NCBI GenBank assembly: GCA_026122225.1
Contig: JANEZZ010001900.1
Span: 434,001-498,000, forward strand
Direction of reading: 5' to 3'
DNA: 64,000 nucleotides
Source of the DNA: Heloderma charlesbogerti
Taxonomy: Eukaryota; Chordata; Lepidosauria; Squamata; Helodermatidae
Below are positions 1 to 10,352 of the stretch, in pieces. Under the pieces are notes generated by a model that made no database searches, was not told where the DNA came from, and worked only from the letters and a program-made list of their open reading frames with translations. A program made the translations under genes and the position numbers. Within the stretch, counting starts at the first letter, position 1; every line of letters starts with the position of its first letter.

Positions 1-1085
1 ATCCCACAAAGTTGAAACTTGCCACCACTGCCAATTGCTATCGAAGCAGGCTCGCAAGAACAGGTCTGATCAACTAAAAGTGATTCTGTGGCAACGGGCC
101 CTTCAGGCGGTTGACATGCCTAAGGTGCAAACACCCAGGGACCAGCCCTCCGCAGCCCCTTCTACAAGTACAGAAGCGGTCACTGCGACCCAGTCTTCCC
201 CCCCATTCACCACTGATCCGGTCCAAGTAGACCCACTTACTCCAGGAAGGAGCTTGGCCACTTCAGCAGCAAAAAAGGTCTCAAAACGGGCAAAACGCCC
301 TAAACCGGCAGCAGATGCACCGGACAAGAAGAGGAAAAATAAATCCTCCAAACAGCAGGAAAAGGAGCGGGACCTTCCACCTCCTCCTCCTTTACTAGAT
401 TCTTCTATTCGTGTCATGCCCAACTTGCACACGACTACCCTGGAACTGGCCTCCAAGGTCTCGGAGGGTGAGTTGAGGGATACACCAACCCCGCCACCCC
501 GCCCGATTCAGACAGCCATAGGACAGAGATCCAGATCTCCAACACTGCTTCGTTATGACATCTAGTCACCTTGGTATCAACCCGTGCTTTCCCCTCAACA
601 GCCTTCTTGATACGGATCTCCGGATCAATACCTTCGGGTCCATTGGATGATACAATATGACCATGATCACTCACGTTCTCCATCCCGAGATTGGGACCGT
701 TTTTCGGCCTTGTTGTCTCCACTCCACCGACAGCGTTCAGATGCGGATTGGAGACTCTGCAGGGACCGTGATCCCCCCCTTGATCCCCTTGATCGCCCCC
801 GCTACTTAGGAGCTACTTCACCATCGCATGCTCCTTTCAGTCTGGACAATGCTCCAGCTTCAACACCCAGGATGTCTTCTGCCCTCCTGCTCCACTACCG
901 AAGCGCTCGACATCCGTAGCGATACACCAAACTAGTTGGGACCATCAAGCTCCTCCTCATATTCCTCGGTCCCTCCATCTATCTCATCACCGGATGATGT
1001 CGTCAGGGCACAAGATAGAGCCTCACCTTCTGAAGACATTCGCGACTCCAGCGAATATGGTTTGCAGACAGCTCTGCTCCAGAGC
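1..1085 (+). pseudogene. DIRS gag-like frame, broken
   Basis: The longest open piece is 35-565 (176 codons). It is preceded by a Cys-His-His-Cys cluster at about 20-34, followed by KQARKNRSDQLK, which resembles the gag region of vertebrate DIRS elements. The rest is Pro/Ser/Lys-rich with a basic stretch KKVSKRAKRPK at about codons 80-90, as expected for a nucleic-acid-binding Gag. Coding similarity seems to continue in other frames to about 1085, through Ser/Pro-rich and acidic segments, so at least two frameshifts have occurred. No function is expected today. Confidence 0.5.
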
Positions 1086-1240
1086 TGGGATCGGACAAGG
1101 ATCGCTAGGTGATGCCTTTTTCCTAGAATGGAAGGAGCACCTGTTCTACCTTTTCCCTCCATTCCCACTCATGAGGGTGATCTCCAAAATCAGACAGGAT
1201 GCCACGAACTGCATCCTGATTGCCCCTTGGTGACTCAGAC
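1086..1240 (+). pseudogene. DIRS RT/RNase H C-terminal remnant
   Basis: A short open stretch reads GDAFFLEWKEHLFYLFPPFP followed by IRQDATNCILIAPW. This matches the conserved end of the DIRS RNase H domain (DAF..W....Y.FPPFPL, then a basic helix and LIAP). Only about 45 codons remain. The polymerase palm and most of RNase H are absent, so this is a deletion derivative. It is joined directly to gag-like sequence upstream and to the recombinase frame downstream. Confidence 0.65.
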
Positions 1241-1419
1241 AACCCTGGTTTACGATGCTGTTGAACTTAGCGCACGGACACTTCCTACCGCTCCCGCAGA
1301 TAGACAACTTGATATCCCGACACTGGGGCAGGGTCCTTCACCCCGATCTCCACACTTTGAACCTCACAGTGTGGAGGATCCAAACACCCAGCACATTCCC
1401 CCAGTGATTCCACCGACAG

Positions 1420-2407
1420 TGCAGGCTGTACTTGATGCGGCGAGGAAACGATCCACGTGCCGCTCATACTCGGCAAAATAGGCTTCATTTGTTTGGTTTG
1501 CGACCGACAACAACTGTAACCCTAATGACTGTTATCTAGTGGACATATTGTTTTTCCTCCAACATCTTTTCAGCAAAGGCCTGAAGTACTCCTCCATCAG
1601 GGTTTATGCTTCAGCGATTTCAGCGATGCAAGGCAACATTGATGGGTGCGCCATATTCAGCCACTCAGAAACTTGGCCCCTCCCGTGAGAGACTTTGTTC
1701 CTCAGTGGGACCTAACCCTGGTGCTCAACACCCTCACATTGGTACTGTTTGAACTGCTTGCTACCATGGACTTGAGACTGCTCTCTTGGAAGGTCGCCTT
1801 CCTGACAGCTGATATGACATCGAGGAGAGCGAGTGAACTTCTATGCATTGCGAATAGACTCACCTTACACTGTATTTCACAAGGAAAAGGTGGTCCTGTG
1901 GCTGGACTTGGCATTCCTCCCAAAAGTGGTCACCAACTTCCATCTTAATCAACTGATCATGCTGCCTGCCTTCTTTCCATCCCCAACTTCTGATTTGGAA
2001 TGATGGCTATACACTCTAGATGTCCAAAGAGCACTGGCCTTCTATAGGTAACGAACCAAGCCTTTCCGCAACTCCAAGCAGCTCTTCCTATGCAATGGGG
2101 GACCCAATAAGGGCTCTCCAGTCTCCTCGCAGAGGCTGGCATCCTGGATTGTACACACCGTTCAACTGGCGTATGAAGTCTCCGGGAAACCCCTACCAAC
2201 TCAAATCTGAGTGCACTCGACAAGGGGAGTGTCGGCTTCCACTGCCTTTGCAAGAGGGATTTATGTGAAGCGGCCACTTGGTCTAAGCCTTCTACCTTCA
2301 TAAAGCGCTACCAACTGGGCGTTCGAGCTCGAGCAGACTGTGCCTTTGGCAGGGCTGTGCTTTCATTGGTACTACATTCAGACACCGGCCCACTTCCAGT
2401 AAGTTAG
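1420..2407 (+). pseudogene. DIRS tyrosine recombinase (integrase), frameshifted
   Basis: Reading across frames gives the whole core of a DIRS tyrosine recombinase. The N-terminal SAM-like part starts near RKRSTCRSYSAK at about 1443 and is followed by an in-frame stop at 1479-1481. IRVYASAISAMQG lies near 1600-1630. PQWDLTLVLNTL and SRRASELLCIAN at 1700-1855 hold the first catalytic Arg. HSTRG near 2213-2227 is the HxxR box. FIKRYQLGVRARADCAFGRA at 2298-2360 holds the likely catalytic Tyr. The frame ends at a stop near 2405. At least three frameshifts and stops prevent a full protein. In an intact element this enzyme would integrate a circular cDNA without target duplication. Confidence 0.75.
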
Positions 2408-2457
2408 CTTGTTACTCGCCCATATGTGTGATGCACAGAGACCATGAAGAAGAAAGT

Positions 2458-2780
2458 CAGGTTGCTTACCTGTATCTGTAGTTCTTCAAGTGGTCATCTG
2501 TGCATTCACACAACCCCCCCACCATCCCCACTTCGGTGCCAACAGCCTGTTGGTACCGAGGTGTTCTTCTCCTCGGTCTGGGACTCTTTGTGGTCTCAAG
2601 AAACTGAGGGGAAGGCGGGAACCCACACTATATATGCCAGAGACAGTGTGGGAGGGGTACCTGCCAAAAATCTATGCAGCTTGGAAGTTTCCTGAATGAG
2701 TCTCTGCGCAGGCGCAGAGCCCGTATGTGTAAATGCACAGATGACCACTTGAAGAACTACAGTTACAGGTAAGCAACCTG
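2458..2780. repeat. 54-bp inverted repeat pair at the DIRS 3' end
   Basis: Bases 2458-2511 and 2727-2780 are reverse complements, with 52 of 54 positions matching (mismatches only at the t/a and c/t positions), separated by 215 bases. The arm starts CAGGTTGCTTACCTGTA. A more degenerate inverted copy lies immediately left at about 2425-2457. DIRS elements end in inverted rather than direct repeats plus an internal complementary region used to close the circular cDNA. This block fits that role, although the exact terminus assignment is inferred. Confidence 0.8.
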
Positions 2781-2787
2781 ACTATCT

Positions 2788-3640
2788 CAGGGCGGCGTAG
2801 AGATAAAATCAATTTAAACAGTATAAAACAATAAATAATTTAAACAACTAAAAGTATATTAAATCATTAAACAAGCTAATACCAATTAAAAAATCTAAAA
2901 CAATAAAACTGTTAAAACAGTGTGCAACTTTATGGAATTCATTTAGCCCTCAAAGGCTTTGGTAAAAACCATGTTTTAACTTGGCATTGAAATTAAACCA
3001 ACGTTTGCTCCAATTGGGCCTCCAAGGAGAGGGCATTCCACAACTGAGGTGCCACAGAAAAGAAGACCCTCTCCCATGTCCCACCATAATTATGTCTCAC
3101 ACTGGTGGGCTGCAGACAGATCTCAATCCTCAGGCAGGCATATATAGGGAGAGGCACTCCCTCAGATATTGAGGTCTCAAGCTGTTTAGGGCTTTAGATG
3201 TCATCACCAGGGTGAATTCCGACTGGAAGCGTATTGGCAACCAGTGCAATTCCTTTAAAACTGGTGTTGTATGATCTTTATGAGATGTTCTGGTCAATGT
3301 TCGAGCTGCTGCATTTTGCACTAGCTGCAACTTCTGAGTCGTCTGCAAGGGCAGCCCCATGTAAAGTGCATTGCAGTAGTCTAATCAGGAAATTACCAGC
3401 ACACGTACTACTGTGGCTAGATTATCCCTGTCCAGGAAAGGTCATAGCTGGCAGAGTTGCTGAAGCTGGCCCCAAGTACTCCAGGCCATGGAGTCCACCT
3501 GTGGCTCCAGTGACAGGAATGGATCTAGGAGTATTCCCAAGCTACGTACCTGCTCCTTCAGTGGGAGTGCACCCCCATCCAGGACAAGTTGCTTACCCAA
3601 TTCCCAGACTCGGGAGCTACTAATCCATAGAGCATCTGTC
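2788..3640 (-). mobile_element. L2-type LINE fragment, 3' end
   Basis: On the minus strand, 3130-3360 encodes GLPLQTTQKLQLVQNAAAR and TPVLKELHWLPI, the conserved C-terminal region after the RT domain of L2-like LINEs. Upstream sequence to about 3625 continues the frame with defects. An A/T-rich tail with repeated TAAAA-type words runs down to about 2790 and ends in a CGCCGCCCTGAG-like motif typical of the LINE 3' end. The copy is 5'-truncated and heavily mutated. It abuts the DIRS end at about 2787. Confidence 0.75.
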
Positions 3641-5070
3641 GCAGTTCTACCGTCCTAGACTCCCTCACCCCCCTCCTGACCTCTGTGGGAATGCTCTGTG
3701 AATTAACAGTGGAGGGAGGGCTATTTTTTCACTTTGGGAAAAATGTCAGTCCTTTAGCCTTCAGGGTAACAGATCTTTTGAACATTAAAGGTTATTATTG
3801 AATTATGATAATGTAAAAACAGTTGATGGTTGAAGAAGCATGTTGTACACGTATCTATTCCTCTTTCCCATATAATCTTATTGCTAACACTTTTAAACGG
3901 AAAGTGTAAATGTTAATCTAAGAACAAAATTATTAATTTTAAGGTTCTGTTTCTACAGTGTGACTATTAACTTGACCTGCAACATCAGTACATTCTTTTG
4001 AGGACCAGGAAGCTTTTTTGACTCATCAAAAACTCAGATATCAATTGAATGCTCTGCCTTGCTAGTGAGGGCCATCTTCAAGTTATCACAGGAGGAACAT
4101 ATAGATATGGGCTTTTGGTGGGGTTACTTTGGTCAGTCCTTGTGCTTTTCTTATCCCTCCCATATTTTGCTGCTCTCTTCCACAGTTCTTTCAGCTGTCT
4201 GGAAAGTAGAAGGTCTGTACCTCCACACTAATAGTCATTCAGAGTTCTTTTTAAGCTATGGTTGATAATGACTATTTTTGGATTATTTTAAAGTTATTTG
4301 CCTTTTGTTCCTGTTTTTTTCAAAGTGTGAAAAAGTTCAGAAACAAGAAAGTCATTTCAAAGACTTGGTCTTGCATTTAATCACATTTAGCAGTACAAAA
4401 TTGGCTATGAGAATTTCAATTAACTTTCTGCTACTGGTTTTAGTTTCCATGCTGTTTGCTTACTGAGCCTTGTATTAGCAGCACCTGGCCACAAAAACCT
4501 GGAAAGTATCTTGTGTTGGGAACTTAGTATTGTTAATTACTTCATTGGTTAGTCACCCCAGCACATTTTATAGTTATATTGCTATATAATATTGCACATG
4601 CTCATTTTACAAAAGCCAGTGTGTTTTTTTTTAAATGGTCTTTCTTAAAATGGAAAATATGAAAAGTGGAGAATGCAAAAAGATAAATGGGGCAAGACAG
4701 AAATGAGAGAAAAACAGGGCATGAGATACAGGAAAGAAGTGTTTGAAAACACAGCTATCTCAAAACTATTTATTAAGCCCTTCGAGCTGTATTTGTGGCA
4801 GTTTGTTCTCCATGACTATTTACATAGGCATCTTATGTAAAGGAGAATTATTAACTAAATTTCACTTTAATTTTAACATATTACTAAGGGACGTAATCTT
4901 CAAGCCTTTATAACTGGGAGAATTATTATGACAAATTCTGAGAATACTTACTTCATAAAGAATATCTGATGTATAAATATCCTTGTTGGAATTCTTAAAA
5001 TATGTATGTTTCTGATACTTTATTCTTCACTTTCCAATTTATCCATAGCATAATTTATTCATGTTCCATG
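3641..5070. other. SPOCK3 intron, no recognised feature
   Basis: This is AT-rich sequence without splice-bounded coding potential or any repeat family I recognise. Open frames at 4049-4466 are short and lack protein character. It is taken as intronic because SPOCK3 exons lie downstream on the same strand and the preceding SPOCK3 exon is not seen in the window. Confidence 0.5.
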
Positions 5071-5078
5071 CATTACAC

Positions 5079-5555
5079 TAGGGGTAGGCAATCTTGTTGG
5101 GCCCAGGGGTACATTTGAAAATTTGAAAAACTGTCATGGGCACCACCATAAAATGGCTGCCATGGAAGGCATGGCTAGTGACAAAGGACAAGTCACATGT
5201 CCAAATGACTGTATACAAGGCAGAAGTGGGTTTTGAGGCACAACACACAAATCAACTCCTTTGAACCCACAGTTTTCAGGGCCTTTCTCCACTCCTCCTC
5301 TTTCTTGGTGGCTGGGCATGCTGCAGAAGGAAGCATCAGTTTGCAGTCAACTGCTTTCTTTATTGCCTAAGAATATCTTTGAGCGCCACTATGTTGCCCA
5401 GAGGCATTCAGGGGAGTTGAAGATAGGAGCAGCTGGAGGCCATCATTTTTCTTAGAAGTCATCCGAGCTGCCAGTAAGAAAATGTGGGAGGGGTAAGGCA
5501 GTTCGGTGAGCCAGGGGCACATTGGTGCCTGTGGTCACTACATTGCCGACCCCTC
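5079..5555. mobile_element. Non-autonomous hAT DNA transposon, 477 bp
   Basis: The ends are TAGGGGTAGGCAA and TTGCCGACCCCTC, which pair in 11 of 13 positions as terminal inverted repeats of the common CAGGGGTCGGCAA hAT type. Both sides are flanked by the identical 8-bp target duplication CATTACAC (5071-5078 and 5556-5563), the hAT hallmark. No transposase frame is present inside. Confidence 0.92.
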
Positions 5556-5563
5556 CATTACAC

Positions 5564-6290
5564 GATGTATATGCAGAACAAAAATGCATAAATATTCTTA
5601 TGAATTTGTTTATCTTGACTACTATGAATGGGCCTGTCACCAGGCAATTAATGGGTGGTTAGGGACTTCTGCAAAAGAAAGTGAATATTCCTTGGTGGCT
5701 GGAAATTTCACTTCTCTGCTTTGGAAAAGTTATACCCTTCAGCTAGTGGAATGTGTGGGGAAACAGTTTTTGCAGGTGTAAGGAGGGGGAAATTAAGCAA
5801 TGAGACACAAGTATTTGGAATAAAATCTGGGCCACATTTACTGAAATTATTTGATCTGTGAAGGGGGAACTAAGCAGGCACCTTCTCAAAGCCAGTGTAG
5901 CCTGGCGTAGAATTAGGCAAGACATTCAACCCCAATTTTGGGTCGTGAGGCCTTCCTCTGTCACCTCCCCTCGAGCCACAAAACTCATAGTCGATGAGAG
6001 GAGTTGGCCTCAAAGGTAGTACTGTTTCCCAACTGGGGCCACAAAACCCTTAGCTGGAAGCCTCAGGCCTTACCAGTCACCTGAAACGGTGCCTCTGAAT
6101 GCTCATCAACCCTAAAAACCACCAAGGTGTCCGTACATACCTGCCACAGGAGAGCGGCAAGCCTCTGCTTAGCTGATTGCTTAATCAGGATGCTGCTGAT
6201 TACTTAATTCCACCCAAGCTGGACAGCTTTAGATGGGTCAAAGCCATTAGGACCCAAAGACTGCCACCCCTGAAGCCAGTATAATGGGAG
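5564..6290. other. Intronic sequence, no confident feature
   Basis: No exon or classified repeat is supported. Bases 5930-6290 are locally GC-richer and differ from the surrounding AT-rich intron, so an old unclassified repeat is possible. Confidence 0.35.
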
Positions 6291-6420
6291 GTAGCTTGGA
6301 TAAGCTACTCTTCAGCATTATGATGTCTCAGGTTGGATCCAATATCGTACTGCCCTTATACAAGTCTATGGTGAGACCATACTTGGACTACAATGTACAG
6401 TTGTGGTCACTACACCTAAA

Positions 6421-7835
6421 AATCATAGAATCATAGAATAGTAGGGTTGGAAGGGGCCTACAAGGCCATCGAGTCCAACCCCCTGCTCAATGCAGGAATC
6501 CAAGTCAGAGCATCCCTGACCGATAGCTGTCCAGCCTCGTCTTGAACGCCTCCAGTGTGGGAGAGCCTGCTACCACCCTAGGTAATTGGTTCCATTGTTG
6601 TATTGCTCTAACAGTCAGGACGTTTTTCCTGATGTTCAACTGGGATCTGGCTTCCTGTAACTTGAGCCCATTATTCCATGTCCTGCACTCTGGGATGATG
6701 GAGAAGAGATGCTGGCCTTCCTGTCTGTGACAGCCTTTCAAGTCCTTGAGCGCTATCATATCTCCCCTCGGTCTTCTCTTCTCAAGGCTAAACATGCCCA
6801 GTTCTTTCAGTCTCTCTTCATAGGGCTTTGTTTCCAGTCCCCTGATCATCTTTGTTGCCCTCCCCTGAAACCTCTCCAGTTTGTCTGCATCCTTCTTAAA
6901 GTGTGGTGCCCAGAACTGGACACAGTACTCCAGATGAGGCCTAACCAGTGCTGAGTAGAGGGGAACTAGTACTTCCTGGGATTTGGAAGCTATGCTTCTA
7001 TTAATGCAGCCCAAAAGAGCATTTGCCTTTTTTGCAGCCACATCACATTGTTGGCTCATTTTCAGCTCGTGATCGACAACAATTCCAAGATCCTTCTCGC
7101 TTGTAGTGTTGTTGAGCCACGTATCGCCATCTTGTAACTGTACATTTGGCTTCTTTTTCCTAGGTGCAGAACTTGGCATTTATCCCTATTAAATGTCATT
7201 CTGTTGTTTTCTGTCCAGCACTCCAGTCTATCCAGATCACTTTGAATTTTGTTTCTGTCTTCCAAAGTATTGGCTATCCCGCCCACTTTTGTGTCATCTG
7301 CAAATCTGATCAGCATTCCCTGCACCTCCTCCTCCAAGTCATTAATAAAAATGTTGAAGAGCACTGGGCCCAGGACTGAGCCCTGTGGTACCCCAGTTGT
7401 TACCTCTCCCCAGTTTGAGAAGGTCCCTTTGATAAGCACTCTTTGAGTCCAATTCTGTAGCCAACTGTGGATCCACCGGATCGTTGTTTCATCTAGCCCA
7501 CTTTGAGCTAGTTTGCTCATCAGGATATCATGGGGCACTTTGTCGAAAGCTTTGCTGAAGTCGAGGGATATGATGTCTACAGCATTCCCACAGTCCACAA
7601 GGGAGGTGACTTGATAAAAAAATGAGATCAGATTCGTCTGGCAGGACTTGTTTTTGACAAATCCATGTTGGGTTCGAGTAATCACGGCATTGTTTTCAAG
7701 GTGCTTCCAGATAGATTGCTTTATCATCTGCTCCAGAATTTTCCCTGGGATTGATGTCAGACTGACTGGTCTGTAGTTCCCAGGTTCCTCCTTTTTACCC
7801 TTTTTGAAGATAGGGACCACAATTTCATTACAAAT
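6421..7835 (-). mobile_element. CR1 LINE, 5'-truncated, inserted antisense into an older CR1
   Basis: Its 3' end at 6421 has the classical CR1 terminal motif on the minus strand (+ strand AATCATAGAATCATAGAAT, then GGTTGGAAGGGGCCTACAAG). It runs to about 7835, where the older CR1 resumes its reading in the opposite direction. The flanking CR1 sequence is continuous across the insertion, which fixes the order of events. No clear target duplication is seen, as usual for CR1. Confidence 0.9.
6505..7835 (-). pseudogene. CR1 reverse transcriptase (ORF2) remnant
   Basis: Two overlapping minus-strand frames together give the RT domain and C-terminus of CR1 ORF2. The first (from 7835 down to about 7062) has NYRPVSLTSIPGKILEQ, DFSKAFDKVPHDIL, TGVPQGSVLGPVLFNIFIND and the catalytic FADDTKVGG box. 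The second (7179-6505) has EKDLGIVVDHELKMS, VPLYSALVRPHLEYCVQFW and the C-terminal QWNQLPRVVAGSPTLEAFK ending at a natural stop. One frameshift near 7100-7180 separates them. The endonuclease half is missing through 5' truncation. The RT motifs are well preserved, so the copy is fairly young. Confidence 0.9.
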
Positions 7836-8186
7836 TGTAGAGTTGGAAAAAGTGCAGAAAAGGGCAACTGAAATTATCACAGGGCTAGAGGAACTCCCCT
7901 AAGAGAAAAGCTTATAACATCTGGGACTGTTTAGCTTAGGAAAAAAGTGAGTAAGGGGAGACATGATACAGATGTACAAAATTATGCATAGAGAATGTGG
8001 AGAGGGAGACATTTTTCTCCCTCTCTCAAAATACTAGAACCTGGGGTCATCCTATGAAGCTGATTGGTGGGAGATTCAGGACAGATAAAAGGAAGTACTG
8101 CTTCACACAGCACAGCACATAGTTAAACTATGGAATTCGCTACCACAAGATGTAGTGATGGCCACCAATTTGGATGGCTTTAAAAG

Positions 8187-9095
8187 TAGGGATGTACGAA
8201 AGTCACTTACCTTTTCACAGGGGTGATTCGCGGTGGGGGGGAGGCGCTTCGTGCGCTGGCCAAAATTCAGGCCGGGGGGGGAGGCGCCCCGCCTTGCCCG
8301 GCTGAAATTCAGACCGGGGAGAAGCACCCCGTCTCCCCGGCCGTGAAAGAAAAAGTGAAACAAAAAACAAAAAACCCCGTGATAGGCTACGTAACGATTA
8401 ACGTAGCCTATCACGGCTAGATTTCCAAAGTCAGCCGTGATAGGCTACGTTAATCGTCACGTAGCCTATCACGAGTGACTTTGGAAAAAAAAAACGCATA
8501 TGCAAATGGTGGCGGCCCATGGGCGCTGCCATTTGCGTTCCTTATTTTGACACGTCTAGTCTACGTAAAGATTTACATAGACTACGGCGAAAATAAGGGA
8601 ATGCTATTTGCGTTGCCCTTATTTTCGCCGTAGTCTACGTAAATCTTTACGTAGACTACACGCGCCAAAATAAGGAACGCAAATGGTGGCGCCCATGGGC
8701 CGCCACGATTTGCGTACGTGCTTTTTTTTTCCCAAAGTCACCCGTGATAGGCTATGTGACGATTTACGTAGCCTATCACGGCTGACTTTGGAAATCTAGC
8801 CGTGATATGTTACGTAAATCGTCACGTAGCCTATCACGGGTGTGTGTTTTTTGTTTTTTTGTTACTTTTTAATTTTGTAATGGCGGCGGTGGCGGCAGCC
8901 GGTCGGGAGACCGGCCGCCGCCCCCGCCCCCACTGAACCGCCGCCAGGACCCGCCGCCGAGAGGGACATTTGGCCACGGTAAGTCCCATCCCAGGGGGGG
9001 GGCCCGGCGGAGAATTTCCCCAACACTTTCGGGGGGCCGAATGCCTCGGCGCTCGGCCTCCCGAAGATTCGTGGAGAAATTCTCCGCCATCCCTA
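8187..9095. mobile_element. Foldback non-autonomous hAT-type element, copy A (909 bp)
   Basis: It starts TAGGGATGTACGAAAG and ends CTCCGCCATCCCTA. It is flanked by the identical 8-bp target duplication TTTAAAAG (8179-8186 and 9096-9103). The outer thirds are GC-rich and the core 8377-8839 is a nested palindrome. It sits in the 3' part of the older CR1, whose sequence resumes immediately after. Open frames over it (for example 8834-9250) are consequences of GC-rich repeats, not genes. Related copies are at 16909-17794 (inverted), 33851-34674 and, more distantly, 58651-59830. Confidence 0.9.
8377..8839. repeat. Nested palindrome: four GATAGGCTACGT hairpins around two AGTCTACGTAAA hairpins
   Basis: Hairpins of 38-40 bp lie at 8377-8416, 8436-8473, 8742-8781 and 8801-8838. 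Each is GTGATAGGCTACGT, a short loop, then ACGTAGCCTATCAC. Two central hairpins (8557-8584 and 8630-8659) use AGTCTACGTAAA. In addition, the left half (with AAATGGTGGCGGCCCATGGG near 8506) is the reverse complement of the right half (8660-8720), so the block also folds as one large hairpin about an axis near 8607. Confidence 0.9.
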
Positions 9096-9353
9096 TTTAA
9101 AAGGGGACAAATTTGGACAAATTCCTGCAGGAGAAGGTTATCCATGGCTACTAGTTCTGATGGGTATATGCTATCTCCAGTATCAGAGGCAGTATGCCTA
9201 TATACACCACATGCTGGGGGACATGGGTGGGAGGGTGCTGTTGTAGTCATGTCCTGCTTGTGGGTTTCCTTTGGGCAACTGGTTGGCCACTGTGTGAACA
9301 GAATGCTGGACTAGATGGATCTGATCCAGCATGGCTCTTTTTGTATTCTTATG

Positions 9354-10352
9354 GGCACTTCCAGTTTTCTCTCCTAAGGTATGCATGCCAACTTTACTGG
9401 CTACACATTTGGACATGCTTGCCACTTCTATGCTCTTTCAGGGACAGATGCTATGTGCTGTAGGAATGTAAAGGCAATACTTGATGTGGTGGTAATCACA
9501 AAATTAGCCCTTAAGTGATTATTGTTTTTAAAAAACAGTTTGGTATTGGATAAGCCTGGTTAGGCCTATGGCCTATAGGAAAGGGGGATTTTGTGTTTTG
9601 CCCTTGCCACAGTCCTGATCCTATTTGGCACTCCTGTGCATGTTATTTGCACAGTGAAGAAAACTTCCATGGGATATGGATCAAGACCATGGTGGGGGCA
9701 AATGGTTAAAGCACTCTCCCTCCATTCCACAGTCCTGATCCAGTTTACTTTCCACTGCAATGGCAAACTACAAATCTGCCTTAACATTTCAAATTTTATA
9801 TTCTATTTTCACAAGAGAAAAGCTCCCCCACCACTTTATGACTTTAAAAGGTGGAGAGGGATTCTATTAAAATGTTATATGGATTCAATGTACTATGAAT
9901 GGATGTATGATAGCACAGAAATAACCTTGCAAAATCTACATTTTTGAAATTTAAATTCCTGTGTTTTGGGGAATATACCTAATAACTGCTAAATGAACAA
10001 TGTGCTTGAATATTGGTATTGGCCTCATTTCAGCATGGCTGAATTGTAGCATGCATTTTCTCATTTTAGTTGCTGACTGTGCAGATGATACTGCATTATT
10101 AAATTATGCCAAATGATTCTTACTTTTCTTTTGCATATTTCATTACAAAGATGTCTACAGTGTTCTGACTAGAACTGGACAAATTTCATAGACTGTTGCT
10201 TAACATGTGAGTCATATCTGTATTTAGATTTACAGTAAGTTTTAGACTAGGAAGCAATACTTTATTAATGCTGCCTCCTAATTTCCTAATTTTGAGGAAA
10301 TTGATGTAACATCATAATTTTGCATACTACATACATACTGCTACATGCATAC
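9354..10352. other. Intronic sequence, no recognised feature
   Basis: No exon with splice borders and no classified repeat was found. The phrase CCACAGTCCTGATCC occurs twice (about 9607 and 9728), hinting at an old local duplication. Confidence 0.4.

Larger units (their letters stand above)
1..2787 (+). mobile_element. Decayed DIRS-type tyrosine-recombinase retrotransposon, left end outside window
   Basis: The region carries, in order, a gag-like frame, the last part of an RT/RNase H frame, a tyrosine recombinase and a terminal inverted-repeat block. This is the composition of DIRS retrotransposons, which integrate with a tyrosine recombinase rather than a DDE integrase. All frames are broken by stops and frameshifts. 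Gag passes into the end of RNase H within about 100 bases near 1085, so most of the RT region is missing, which points to an internal deletion. The element begins before the window and appears to end near 2787, where an L2 relic starts. Family assignment comes from recognised motifs; the subfamily is not known. Confidence 0.75.
6295..9352 (+). mobile_element. CR1 LINE, 3' portion, interrupted twice
   Basis: The element is in three pieces. Bases 6295-6420 read LPLYKSMVRPYLDYNVQLW on the + strand. Bases 7836-8186 continue directly with the sequence coding VELEKVQKRATEIITG and the following 3' part. Bases 9104-9352 give the diagnostic CR1 3' end (GGCCACTGTGTGAACAGAATG, then GATCTGATCCAGCATGGCTC, ending near TTCTTATG). 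The interruptions are an inverted CR1 (6421-7835) and a foldback hAT (8187-9095). It is 5'-truncated and defective. Confidence 0.85.

Noticed and set aside
8377..8839. CRISPR-like array of regularly spaced palindromic repeats
   Set aside because: The genome is vertebrate, spacers are themselves inverted copies, and the block lies within hAT-type borders with target duplication.
8834..9250. Long GC-rich open frames on both strands
   Set aside because: They lie over the GC-rich ends of foldback copy A; the equivalent frames in copies B (16908-17207) and C (34377-34631) do not conserve a protein.
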